DNA of 6,371 nucleotides from Acidobacteriota bacterium (GTDB lineage: Bacteria; Acidobacteriota; Vicinamibacteria; Vicinamibacterales; 2-12-FULL-66-21), in the NCBI GenBank assembly GCA_013694635.1, contig JACDCA010000719.1, positions 1 through 6,371 of the forward strand. Reading direction: 5' to 3'. A model generated the notes under the pieces. It was given only the letters and a program-made list of their open reading frames with translations, was not told where the DNA came from and ran no database searches. A program made the translations under genes and the position numbers. The first letter of the stretch is position 1, and every line of letters starts with the position of its first letter. Shown here one piece after another: positions 1 through 5,370 of this stretch.

Positions 1-232
1 CGTATGCGCTGGTCGGAGGAGAGGCTGAAGAAAGTGCGGTTTACTCAAGCAAATATTCCTTCTGAGTTGAAATGGATGAGTCGACCAGGTCCGAAGTCGG
101 GCTGCCGGGAGATCTTTATCCGCGCAGCGCGAGCGCCCGGCAGTCGCGCCTCACCCGTCTCCGCGAAAACGCGCGGAATCTCACCACAATTCCCGTCCCC
201 ACGCTGGCCCAGCTATTGATATTCGCAACCGT
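1..232. other. Left-edge stretch without a convincing gene
   Basis: No reading frame here looks like a real protein. The frame open from 4 to 219 would encode a basic, low-complexity sequence rich in Arg, Ser and Pro with no recognisable motif. A frame entering from the left edge and ending with TGA at 63-65 reads YALVGGEAEESAVYSSKYSF; it could be the tail of an upstream gene but is too short to judge. Two inverted repeats between 100 and 177 are listed separately. An AT-richer patch lies at about 40-75, but no convincing -35/-10 pair with normal spacing was found. Confidence 0.5.
100..177. other. Two adjacent stem-loop-capable inverted repeats
   Basis: CTGCCGGG at 102-109 is perfectly complementary to CCCGGCAG at 136-143. 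The stem can extend to 100 and 145 through a G-T wobble, and the loop contains a smaller CGCG/CGCG stem (121-124 with 128-131). Directly downstream, TCCGCG at 160-165 pairs with CGCGGA at 172-177 around an AAAACG loop. No T-run follows on either strand, so neither looks like an intrinsic terminator. The pair lies 55-130 bases before the zinc-ribbon gene and could belong to its leader or to the end of an upstream transcript. It matches no riboswitch class that I recognise. Confidence 0.35.
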
Positions 233-433
233 GTGACTCGCGCGCCTGATACCGAACGCTTTCCCTGCCCGTTCTGCCACTCGAATCGAATCGATGTTAT
301 CGGCGGGAGCCGGACCTTCCTCTATTACCGGTGCGCAAAATGCGCCGAGGCATGGACGGCGATGAACTTACGCGGTTCTGCACCGAAGCGCATACCGCTG
401 CTCGACGATTTTTCCCACCCCACTATTCACTAG
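233..433 (+). CDS. Small zinc-ribbon protein, function unknown
   Basis: This predicted 66-residue protein carries one four-cysteine zinc ribbon: C12-P-F-C15, then 18 residues, then C34-A-K-C37. The segment between the pairs, with YYRC at 31-34 and EAW at 39-41, resembles short ribbon proteins in which an aromatic Y-Y-R-C strand leads into the second knuckle. The ribbon probably binds one structural zinc; a nucleic-acid or protein-binding role is only a family-level guess. The start is GTG, the first start codon after an in-frame stop at 77-79. No Shine-Dalgarno sequence is visible, and a GATATT stretch lies about ten bases upstream, so a leaderless or weakly translated mRNA is possible. There is no signal peptide or membrane segment. 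The gene stands alone, 218 bases before the sigma-54 activator. The main doubt is its small size; regular CxxC spacing is the main argument that it is real. Confidence 0.55.
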   Translation: MTRAPDTERFPCPFCHSNRIDVIGGSRTFLYYRCAKCAEAWTAMNLRGSAPKRIPLLDDFSHPTIH

Positions 434-473
434 CGCAACCGAATCCGACAGCACTTACGGAACTGGTAGTGCG

Positions 474-508
474 ACTGTGCCATTGCGGCACAGTAGAGCT
501 GCGCACAG
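474..508. promoter_or_regulatory. Candidate upstream activator site (palindrome plus extra half-site)
   Basis: ACTGTGCC at 474-481 and GGCACAGT at 487-494 form a perfect 8+8 inverted repeat around a 5-base spacer. A further GCACAG half-site follows at 503-508, giving three copies of the hexamer: reverse at 475-480, forward at 488-493 and 503-508. A weaker GCACT/AGTGC pair lies just upstream (451-455 and 468-472). The palindrome centre is about 108 bases before the transcription start predicted from the sigma-54 promoter at 566-580, within the usual range for enhancer sites of sigma-54 activators. No T-run follows, so it does not look like a terminator. That the activator encoded at 652 binds here is an inference. 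Confidence 0.45.
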
Positions 509-565
509 AAATGCCCCGCATCAGCTAAGTGGTTGTCTCTGATCTATTTACTGATTGTTCGCGGA

Positions 566-580
566 TGGAGAGAACTTTGC
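566..580 (+). promoter_or_regulatory. Candidate sigma-54 (-24/-12) promoter
   Basis: TGGAGA (566-571), five bases, then TTGC (577-580) fits the TGGCAC-N5-TTGC sigma-54 layout. The invariant GG (567-568) and GC (579-580) are exactly ten bases apart. The -12 element is perfect; the -24 element keeps TGG but not CAC. The predicted start is near 592, leaving about 60 bases of leader before the ATG at 652. It sits directly upstream of a sigma-54 activator gene and about 100 bases downstream of a palindrome suited to enhancer binding. A match this short can arise by chance, so the context carries much of the weight. Confidence 0.5.
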
Positions 581-602
581 GTTTCTGCCTATACGCAGAA
601 AC
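581..602. promoter_or_regulatory. Perfect inverted repeat over the predicted transcription start
   Basis: GTTTCTGC at 581-588 and GCAGAAAC at 595-602 are perfect 8-base complements separated by CTATAC. The repeat begins at the base after the -12 element of the sigma-54 promoter candidate and covers the predicted start near 592. It could be an operator that blocks initiation. Only its right half would be transcribed from that start, so a full mRNA hairpin would need a promoter further upstream. Its sequence differs from the 474-494 palindrome, which suggests a different binding protein. Confidence 0.4.
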
Positions 603-651
603 ATTTCGCGGGGCGGAGCCTCGACTGAACTAAAAAAGCGAGTTCGGGACA

Positions 652-1857
652 ATGAGCGAGCCGAGGTATACCCAAAAGCATCTGGACGGATCGCGCGGCA
701 CCACCGCGCCGGTGATCATTGCCGGCAGCGCGCAGATGCTCGAGGTTCTGGCAATCGCGCGGCGCTCGGCAGCCGGCGAAGCGAAAGTGCTCGTTACCGG
801 CGAGAGCGGCGTCGGCAAAGACCTGATCGCACGGCAGATTCACGTCAGCTCAAAGCGCGCCAACGGACCCTTTGTCGCCGTCAACTGCGCCGGCATCACC
901 GAAACGCTGCTCGAGTCGGAGCTCTTCGGGCACGTCAAGGGGAGCTTCACGGGGGCCTACCGCGATAAGCGCGGCAAGCTCCAGATGGCCGACAGCGGCA
1001 CGCTCTTCCTCGACGAAGTCGGCGAGATGAGCCTGCGGATGCAGGCGCTTCTCCTCCGCTTCCTGGAAACCGGGGAAATCCAGTCGGTCGGTGCGCATTC
1101 CGCGACATCGCACGTCAACGTCCGCGTCATCGCCGCCACGAACCGCAATCTCGCGGAACGGGTCTCGGCCGGCGAGTTCCGCGAGGACCTTCTCTACCGC
1201 CTACGCGTCATCCACATTCACGTGCCGGCGCTACGCGAACGGCGCGACGACATTCCGCTGCTGGTCGAACACCTCCTCAAACGCGCCGAGAAGCCGGTCC
1301 AGATCTCCGACGACGCCATGCAGGTGCTGCAGCGATACCGCTGGCCCGGCAACATCCGCGAGCTGCAGAACGTCGTCGAACAGGCGATGTGGTTTGCGGA
1401 CCGCGAGATCGTCGATGTAGGGCATTTGCCTCCCACGGTTCGCATGGCGGGCGAAACGCTGCTGCCCGCCCGCGAGCGGCGGCGGCAGATTGCCGACGAC
1501 CTGTACGACGCACTCGTTTCGGGCGGCTATTCGTTCTGGGAACACGTACACCCGATCTTCCTGCAACGCGACATCACGCGGCATGACATCCGCGAGCTGG
1601 TCGTCCGGGGTCTGCGGACGACGCACGGGAACTACCGCGCGCTGCTGCGTCTCTTCGGGATCTCGCACGAGGACTACAAGCGGTTTCACAATTTCCTGAT
1701 GGCGCACGGTTGCAAGGTGGACTACCGGTCCTTCCGCCAGGGCACGCCGGAACCGGCCCGTCGTGCACAGCTGCTTTTGCCGCCGCTCCGCGCCGCGTCG
1801 CCATCAGGTGACTCTGCGCCGGTCAAGCCTCCTCAGGGCTCGCCAGCGCAGGCGTAG
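652..1857 (+). CDS. Sigma-54-dependent AAA+ transcriptional activator without a sensory domain
   Basis: The predicted 401-residue enhancer-binding protein would use ATP hydrolysis to open sigma-54 promoter complexes. The AAA+ domain begins near residue 22 and shows Walker A GESGVGKD (50-57), the sigma-54 contact loop GSFTGA (97-102, Ser replacing the usual Ala of GAFTGA), Walker B GTLFLDEV (116-123), sensor I ATNRNL (162-167), the arginine-finger region FREDLLYRL (176-184) and sensor II WPGNIREL (231-238). There is no receiver, GAF or PAS domain; an in-frame stop at 631-633 rules out a longer N terminus, so the layout resembles PspF. Residues 281-362 are not a standard Fis helix-turn-helix. 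They hold GYSFWEHVHPIF, then THGNYRALLRLFGISHEDYKRF, which looks like a much-diverged Fis-type helix-turn-helix with an added N-terminal segment. A Pro/Ala-rich, probably disordered tail follows (363-401). The start is the first ATG after the stop; its Shine-Dalgarno sequence is weak. The target genes cannot be known from this window. Confidence 0.93.
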   Translation: MSEPRYTQKHLDGSRGTTAPVIIAGSAQMLEVLAIARRSAAGEAKVLVTGESGVGKDLIARQIHVSSKRANGPFVAVNCAGITETLLESELFGHVKGSFTGAYRDKRGKLQMADSGTLFLDEVGEMSLRMQALLLRFLETGEIQSVGAHSATSHVNVRVIAATNRNLAERVSAGEFREDLLYRLRVIHIHVPALRERRDDIPLLVEHLLKRAEKPVQISDDAMQVLQRYRWPGNIRELQNVVEQAMWFADREIVDVGHLPPTVRMAGETLLPARERRRQIADDLYDALVSGGYSFWEHVHPIFLQRDITRHDIRELVVRGLRTTHGNYRALLRLFGISHEDYKRFHNFLMAHGCKVDYRSFRQGTPEPARRAQLLLPPLRAASPSGDSAPVKPPQGSPAQA

Positions 1858-1880
1858 CAGCGATACGAAAGCGCAGCTGG

Positions 1881-1904
1881 GGGGTCCTGTCGCCCGACAG
1901 CCCC
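1881..1904. terminator. GC-rich stem-loop after the activator gene
   Basis: GGGG (1881-1884), a TC bulge and CTGTCG (1887-1892) face CGACAG (1895-1900) and CCCC (1901-1904), giving a strong stem with a very short loop, 24 bases past the activator stop codon. No T-run follows on the plus strand, so if it ends transcription it would be with Rho or by pausing. It lies in the 134-base gap between two converging genes. Confidence 0.3.
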
Positions 1905-1919
1905 ACCGGCCCCTCGCGC

Positions 1920-1969
1920 AAAAAAGCTTGTAACGGGCGTGCGCTCCGGCGGCCGGCGGGGCGCCCCGT
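1920..1969 (-). terminator. Possible terminator of the minus-strand operon
   Basis: Read on the minus strand, ACGGGGCG (1969-1962) can pair with CGCCCGT (1939-1933) with one bulged G, and a CCGG/CCGG stem can form inside. Seven bases later comes a run of six T (1925-1920). The GC-rich stem followed by T6, just past the last minus-strand gene, fits a terminator. The gap between stem and T-run is longer than in a textbook example, so the call is tentative. Confidence 0.35.
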
Positions 1970-1989
1970 CGTGCGCCACCCGCGGAAGC

Positions 1990-2010
1990 GCTTACGTTCT
2001 TGACGTAAGC
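1990..2010. repeat. Perfect hairpin spanning the acyltransferase stop codon
   Basis: GCTTACGT (1990-1997) and ACGTAAGC (2003-2010) are perfect 8-base complements around a 5-base loop. On the minus strand the TAA stop of the acyltransferase gene (1994-1992) lies in the 3' arm. No T-run follows, so this is not an intrinsic terminator by itself. It could protect the mRNA 3' end or work with the GC-rich structure downstream. Confidence 0.4.
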
Positions 2011-2660
2011 AACTCCAGCACGCGCTTCTGGCAATTTCTAAGCGCGGCTTCGAGAGCAAGTCGCGCTGTCTCGACGGTCTCATCCGCGGTGTCCTTCACA
2101 TACAGCGGCTCCGCTATTGAAATTGCCACCGTGCTGAATGGCTTCGGCACCTGGGTGCGGTCCCAGCTGCGGGTGGTCCAGCAGCGGCTCGCCTCGATGT
2201 GAAACGGAAGGATGGGATTCCCGGTCGCGCCGGCCAGCCACACGGCGCCAGACTGCGCGACGCGGGCGGGGCCCCTCGGGCCGTCCACGGTGAACGCCAC
2301 CGGCCGCCCTTCCGCGAGGTCGCGCCGCAGCTGCACCAGCGCCCGCACGCCGCCACGGGAGCTGGAGCCCCGCGCCGTGCGGAACCCGAACCGCTTCAGG
2401 ATCCGCGCGATCCACTCGCCGTCGAAGTTCTGGCTGGTGATGACGACGACGTCCCGTCGTCTGAAGTAGTGAAGGCCGGCGAAGATGCGCCCGTGCCAGA
2501 GGGCCAGAATCGGCTGGTGCCCCGCCCGAATCACATCATCCCAATGCTGACCGCCGTCGACCTTCCACCGCAGCGTCCCGCACAGCGCCGCGATCAGTGG
2601 ATACGCGAACGCTGCAATCAGCGCCGCTTTATACCGGTGCGTCGCAGAAAGATTCGTCAA
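1992..2660 (-). CDS. DUF374-family lysophospholipid acyltransferase-like protein
   Basis: The protein (222 residues from the chosen start) matches the DUF374 branch of the lysophospholipid acyltransferase superfamily. These proteins probably move an acyl chain onto a lipid at the inner membrane, but their substrates are mostly unknown. Family landmarks, in order: a hydrophobic N-terminal segment (about residues 12-28), ALWHGRIF with the presumed catalytic His56, SQNFDGE with Asp80, RGSSSRGG (97-104), the VDGPRGP block (125-131), and SWDRTQVPKPFS (165-176). The start is uncertain: no ATG exists near the N terminus. Family similarity begins just after TTG at 2660, chosen here; an in-frame TTG at 2726 would add 22 residues encoded by a repeat element. 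Neither has a good Shine-Dalgarno sequence (GAAGG at 2746-2742 is 15 bases from the 2726 TTG). The gene follows etfQO on the same strand, 74 bases away, and is the last gene of the block. The family call is firm; the reaction is not. Confidence 0.85.
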   Translation of the reverse strand: MTNLSATHRYKAALIAAFAYPLIAALCGTLRWKVDGGQHWDDVIRAGHQPILALWHGRIFAGLHYFRRRDVVVITSQNFDGEWIARILKRFGFRTARGSSSRGGVRALVQLRRDLAEGRPVAFTVDGPRGPARVAQSGAVWLAGATGNPILPFHIEASRCWTTRSWDRTQVPKPFSTVAISIAEPLYVKDTADETVETARLALEAALRNCQKRVLELLTSRT

Positions 2661-2735
2661 TCCGCAATCAACAATCCGTCCCGCCTTCGCCAAGGCTTCG
2701 GCGGGCAGGCATTCGGCAATCGCCAATCGCCAATC
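2651..2735. repeat. Composite intergenic repeat: CAATC heptads flanking a hairpin
   Basis: Left flank: three CAATC units at 7-base spacing (2658, 2665, 2672). Core: CCCGCC (2680-2685), TTC, GCC, AA, GGC, TTC, GGCGGG (2700-2705), a symmetric hairpin with an internal loop. Right flank: three CAATC units, again at 7-base spacing (2717, 2724, 2731). As minus-strand RNA the internal loop is GAA opposite GAA, which can form stacked G-A pairs. The last unit reaches the first base of the etfQO stop codon, and the other end lies inside the acyltransferase reading frame. The form is typical of short dispersed intergenic repeats. Only one copy lies in this window, so dispersal elsewhere is an expectation. 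Confidence 0.65.
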
Positions 2736-4414
2736 TACATGCCTTCATATTGCGGCCCGCCGCCGCCTTCGGGCGGGACCCAGTCGATGACCTGGTAGGG
2801 GTCCATGATGTCGCACGTCTTGCAGTGGACGCAGTTGGACGCGTTGATCTGCAGCTTCTTCGTGCCGTCGCCGGCGTCCACCATCTCGTAGACGTTCGCC
2901 GGACAGAACCGCGTGCAGGGATTGCCGTACTCCTCGCGACAGCGGGTGCGGCAGATATCCGTGTCGTGGACGATCAGGTGCGAGGGCTGGTCCTCCGCGT
3001 GCCGTGTGCCGGAGAAATGGACGTTGGTCAGCTTGTCGAACGTCAGCTTGCGATCAATCTTCGCAGGTCGGACCGCGACGTCCACGTCCGGCCGGTTGTC
3101 GCCGTAGTAGTCCGCCAGCTTCGCCATGTGCTCGTAGCCGGCTTTGACGGGCATCGGGTCGCGTACCCACCAACCGCCGGTGACGAGCGAAAGGCCCGAA
3201 TACATCAATCCCGGCAGGAGGCCGTAGCTGAAGCTCTGATGAACGTTTCGCACGGAATATAACTCCCGGCGGACGTCGCTGTTGTTGATGCGGTCCTCGT
3301 ACTTGCGCAGCTGCGCCGACGACGTGTCATTCGCTCGAGTGGCGTCAAAGGCGGTTTCGGCAGCGAGCATGCCAGTGCGCATCGCGAGATGCAGCCCCTT
3401 CAACCGCATGGAGTTCAGGAAACCCCCGGCGTCACCCGCGATGAGCACGCCGTCCGCATACACGCGCGGAATGGTGTGCCAGCCCCCCTCCGGCAGCGCC
3501 TTCGCGCCATAGCGGACCATCTGCCCGCCGCGCAGCATCGACTCCATCAGCGGGTGCTGCTTCGCGTGCTGGAAGGCGATGTGCGGATCGAACATCGGAT
3601 CGCGGTAGTCGAGGCCGCTCACGAGACCGACCGACACCAGGCCGTCCGGCATCGCGTAGAGGAAGCAGCCGCCGAACTCCTCCATGCGGAGGGGATACCC
3701 CATCGTGTGGATCACGGTGCCGGCTGCGATCCGGTCCTTCGGAACTTCCCACAGCTCCTTGATGCCCAGGGCGTAGATCTGCGGCAGGCGGCCTTCATCC
3801 AGCGCGAGCCGCCGCACCAGCGCCTTGGTGAGATTGCCGCGCACGCCGTCGCAGAGGATGGTGACGTTCGCCCTGATGTCGACACCCGGCTCGAAGGTGG
3901 ACTTCTTCGCGCCGTGCTTGTCGATCCCCTGATCGCGCGTCCGCACGCCGACGACGCGTGCGCCGTCGTACAGAAGCTCGGACGCGGGGAAGCCGGAGAA
4001 CAGATCGATCCCCTCGGCTTCGACCAGCCCCGCCATCCACTTCACGAACCGGTTCACCGAGATGATGTAGTTGCCGTGATTCCTCAGCGGCGGCGGCGTG
4101 ATCGGGAAGGGGAACTTCGAATTCTTCGTGAGGAAGTAGATGTGATCGTGGTGGACTTCGGAGGCGAGCGGTGCCCCCTTCTCCTTGAAGTCGGGGATCA
4201 GGTCCTTCAGCGCGGAGGGATCGAGCACCGCGCCTGAAAGCATGTGCGCACCCGGCTCACGCGATTTCTCGAGCACGGCAATCGAGAGTTGCTCGCCCCC
4301 TTTTTCTTTCTGCAGCTGCGCCAGCCGCAGCGCCGCCGACATGCCGGCCGGTCCCCCGCCGACGATGAGGACGTCGACTTCCAGTGTTTCGCGGTCCGCG
4401 GGTGGGCCGTTCAC
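2735..4414 (-). CDS. etfQO: Electron transfer flavoprotein:quinone oxidoreductase
   Basis: The protein (559 residues, usual bacterial size) takes electrons from reduced ETF through FAD and a 4Fe-4S cluster and passes them to the membrane quinone pool. Seen in order: the FAD-binding VLIVGGGPAGMSAALRLA near the N terminus (15-32), EKSREPGAHMLSGAVLDP (49-66), the second FAD region GVLIAGDAGGFLN (322-334) and a C-terminal ferredoxin-like domain. Cluster ligands are C504 (FCPANVYE) and C528, C531, C534 (NCVHCKTCD), and the protein ends in the family's EGGGGP tail. Three further cysteines (C488, C492, C500) lie just before C504. A hydrophobic stretch (LLPGLMYSGLSLVTGGWW, 399-416) may contribute to monotopic membrane contact. 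The start is GTG, overlapping the etfA stop as GTGA, with no clear Shine-Dalgarno sequence, so translation probably depends on coupling to etfA. The fused iron-sulfur domain separates it from FixC, whose partner FixX is a separate protein. Identification is firm. Confidence 0.96.
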   Translation of the reverse strand: MNGPPADRETLEVDVLIVGGGPAGMSAALRLAQLQKEKGGEQLSIAVLEKSREPGAHMLSGAVLDPSALKDLIPDFKEKGAPLASEVHHDHIYFLTKNSKFPFPITPPPLRNHGNYIISVNRFVKWMAGLVEAEGIDLFSGFPASELLYDGARVVGVRTRDQGIDKHGAKKSTFEPGVDIRANVTILCDGVRGNLTKALVRRLALDEGRLPQIYALGIKELWEVPKDRIAAGTVIHTMGYPLRMEEFGGCFLYAMPDGLVSVGLVSGLDYRDPMFDPHIAFQHAKQHPLMESMLRGGQMVRYGAKALPEGGWHTIPRVYADGVLIAGDAGGFLNSMRLKGLHLAMRTGMLAAETAFDATRANDTSSAQLRKYEDRINNSDVRRELYSVRNVHQSFSYGLLPGLMYSGLSLVTGGWWVRDPMPVKAGYEHMAKLADYYGDNRPDVDVAVRPAKIDRKLTFDKLTNVHFSGTRHAEDQPSHLIVHDTDICRTRCREEYGNPCTRFCPANVYEMVDAGDGTKKLQINASNCVHCKTCDIMDPYQVIDWVPPEGGGGPQYEGM

Positions 4415-5370
4415 TTTTTCAGTTCAGCAATAAGGGCCGGCACCACTTCGAACAGATCCCCTTCAATTCCATAGTCAGCAATCTCGAAGATCGGCGCTTC
4501 GGGGTCCTTGTTGATCGCCACGATAGTGCGGGCGCCTTTCATGCCGACGAGGTGCTGGATGGCGCCGGAGATGCCAAGCGCGAGGTACAGCTTCGGGGCC
4601 ACGGTCTGACCGGAGCTGCCGATCTGGCGGTCCATGGGCAGCCAGCCGGCGTCGCAGATCGGCCGGGAGGCAGCGATCTCGGCGCCGAGCGCCTGTGCGA
4701 GCTGCTCGGCCACCTCGAGATGCTCCTGCGCCTTGATCCCGCGGCCGACGGCCACGATGCGCTCGGCCTGTGAGAGATCGACGGCCTGCTTGGCTTCCTT
4801 GAATGGCGCCTCCGGCTTCTGGCGGATCTTCGAGGCGTCGACGTCGATCGCGGCTTTGCGCACGGATGCGGGAGCGGATCCGCGCTTCGCGGCGTCCGCG
4901 CGGAACGCGCCGATCTGGCACGTCACGAAGTGGGGTGACGGGCCTTCGGCGGTAACCTCGGCGCTCATCTTTCCCTGGAAGACCGGACGAACGAACACCA
5001 TCGCCCCACGCGGGGCCTTTAGTGCCGTCACATCGGTAATCAGGGCCCGCTGGAGTCTTGCGGCCAGCGCGGGGGCGAAGTCGCGTGTCTGGTAGGTGTG
5101 CGGCAGGAACACCTGCGACGGCTGCTCCTCGGCGATCAGCGCCGCGAGCGTCATCACATGACCGTCGGACGTGTATTGCTCGAGCGCCGGCGCATCGACG
5201 ACGATGACTTCTGCGGCCTCCGCGGCGGCAAGCTCACTCGCGACTGCGTCGACGGCGGAGCCGAGCACCGCAATCTTCACCGGACCGCCGGCGTGCTGTG
5301 CGGCCGCGATCGCTTCCCACGACGCGCGATTGAGCTTCCCTTCGCGCTGCTCTGCCACCACCAGAATCAC
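4411..5370 (-). CDS. etfA: Electron transfer flavoprotein alpha subunit
   Basis: EtfA pairs with EtfB in a soluble heterodimer and carries the redox-active FAD that accepts electrons from acyl-CoA and other dehydrogenases. The 319-residue length is normal. The N-terminal half is the ETF domain (ILVVAEQREGKLNRASWEAI at the start). The C-terminal FAD domain begins near residue 200 and shows VGRGIK (208-213), SRPICDAG (235-242, with R236 at the place of the conserved FAD-contacting Arg), GSSGQTVAPKLY (251-262), ALGISGAIQH (264-273) and TIVAINKDPEAPIF (282-295), which together make the EtfA signature. The start is GTG at 5370-5368, overlapping the etfB stop as GTGA. A GAGGG sequence seven bases upstream, inside the end of etfB, is a good ribosome-binding site. 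Its stop likewise overlaps the etfQO start. The order etfB-etfA-etfQO strongly supports a classical electron path to quinone. Confidence 0.97.
   Translation of the reverse strand: MILVVAEQREGKLNRASWEAIAAAQHAGGPVKIAVLGSAVDAVASELAAAEAAEVIVVDAPALEQYTSDGHVMTLAALIAEEQPSQVFLPHTYQTRDFAPALAARLQRALITDVTALKAPRGAMVFVRPVFQGKMSAEVTAEGPSPHFVTCQIGAFRADAAKRGSAPASVRKAAIDVDASKIRQKPEAPFKEAKQAVDLSQAERIVAVGRGIKAQEHLEVAEQLAQALGAEIAASRPICDAGWLPMDRQIGSSGQTVAPKLYLALGISGAIQHLVGMKGARTIVAINKDPEAPIFEIADYGIEGDLFEVVPALIAELKK

Noticed and set aside
100..177. Riboswitch, for example cobalamin or c-di-GMP type
   Set aside because: The conserved boxes of the classes I checked by eye are absent on both strands, and the downstream gene gives no metabolic hint.
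4..219. Open frame of 71 codons at the left edge, plus strand
   Set aside because: Arg/Ser/Pro-rich composition without any motif, and it spans the inverted repeats. It looks like chance openness in GC-rich DNA.
555..968. 137-codon open frame overlapping the start of the sigma-54 activator
   Set aside because: It runs out of frame through the Walker A and GSFTGA coding region and encodes an Arg-rich sequence typical of a shadow frame.
2658..2735. CAATC heptads as a CRISPR-like array or plasmid iteron origin
   Set aside because: Units are five bases with two-base gaps, only three on each side of a hairpin, with no spacer-length variation and no cas or rep gene nearby.
3389..4237. 282-codon open frame opposite etfQO, with similar long frames opposite etfA, etfB and the acyltransferase
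   Set aside because: These are mirror frames of strong coding genes in GC-rich DNA. The translations are low-complexity and rich in Arg, His and Val, with no family features.
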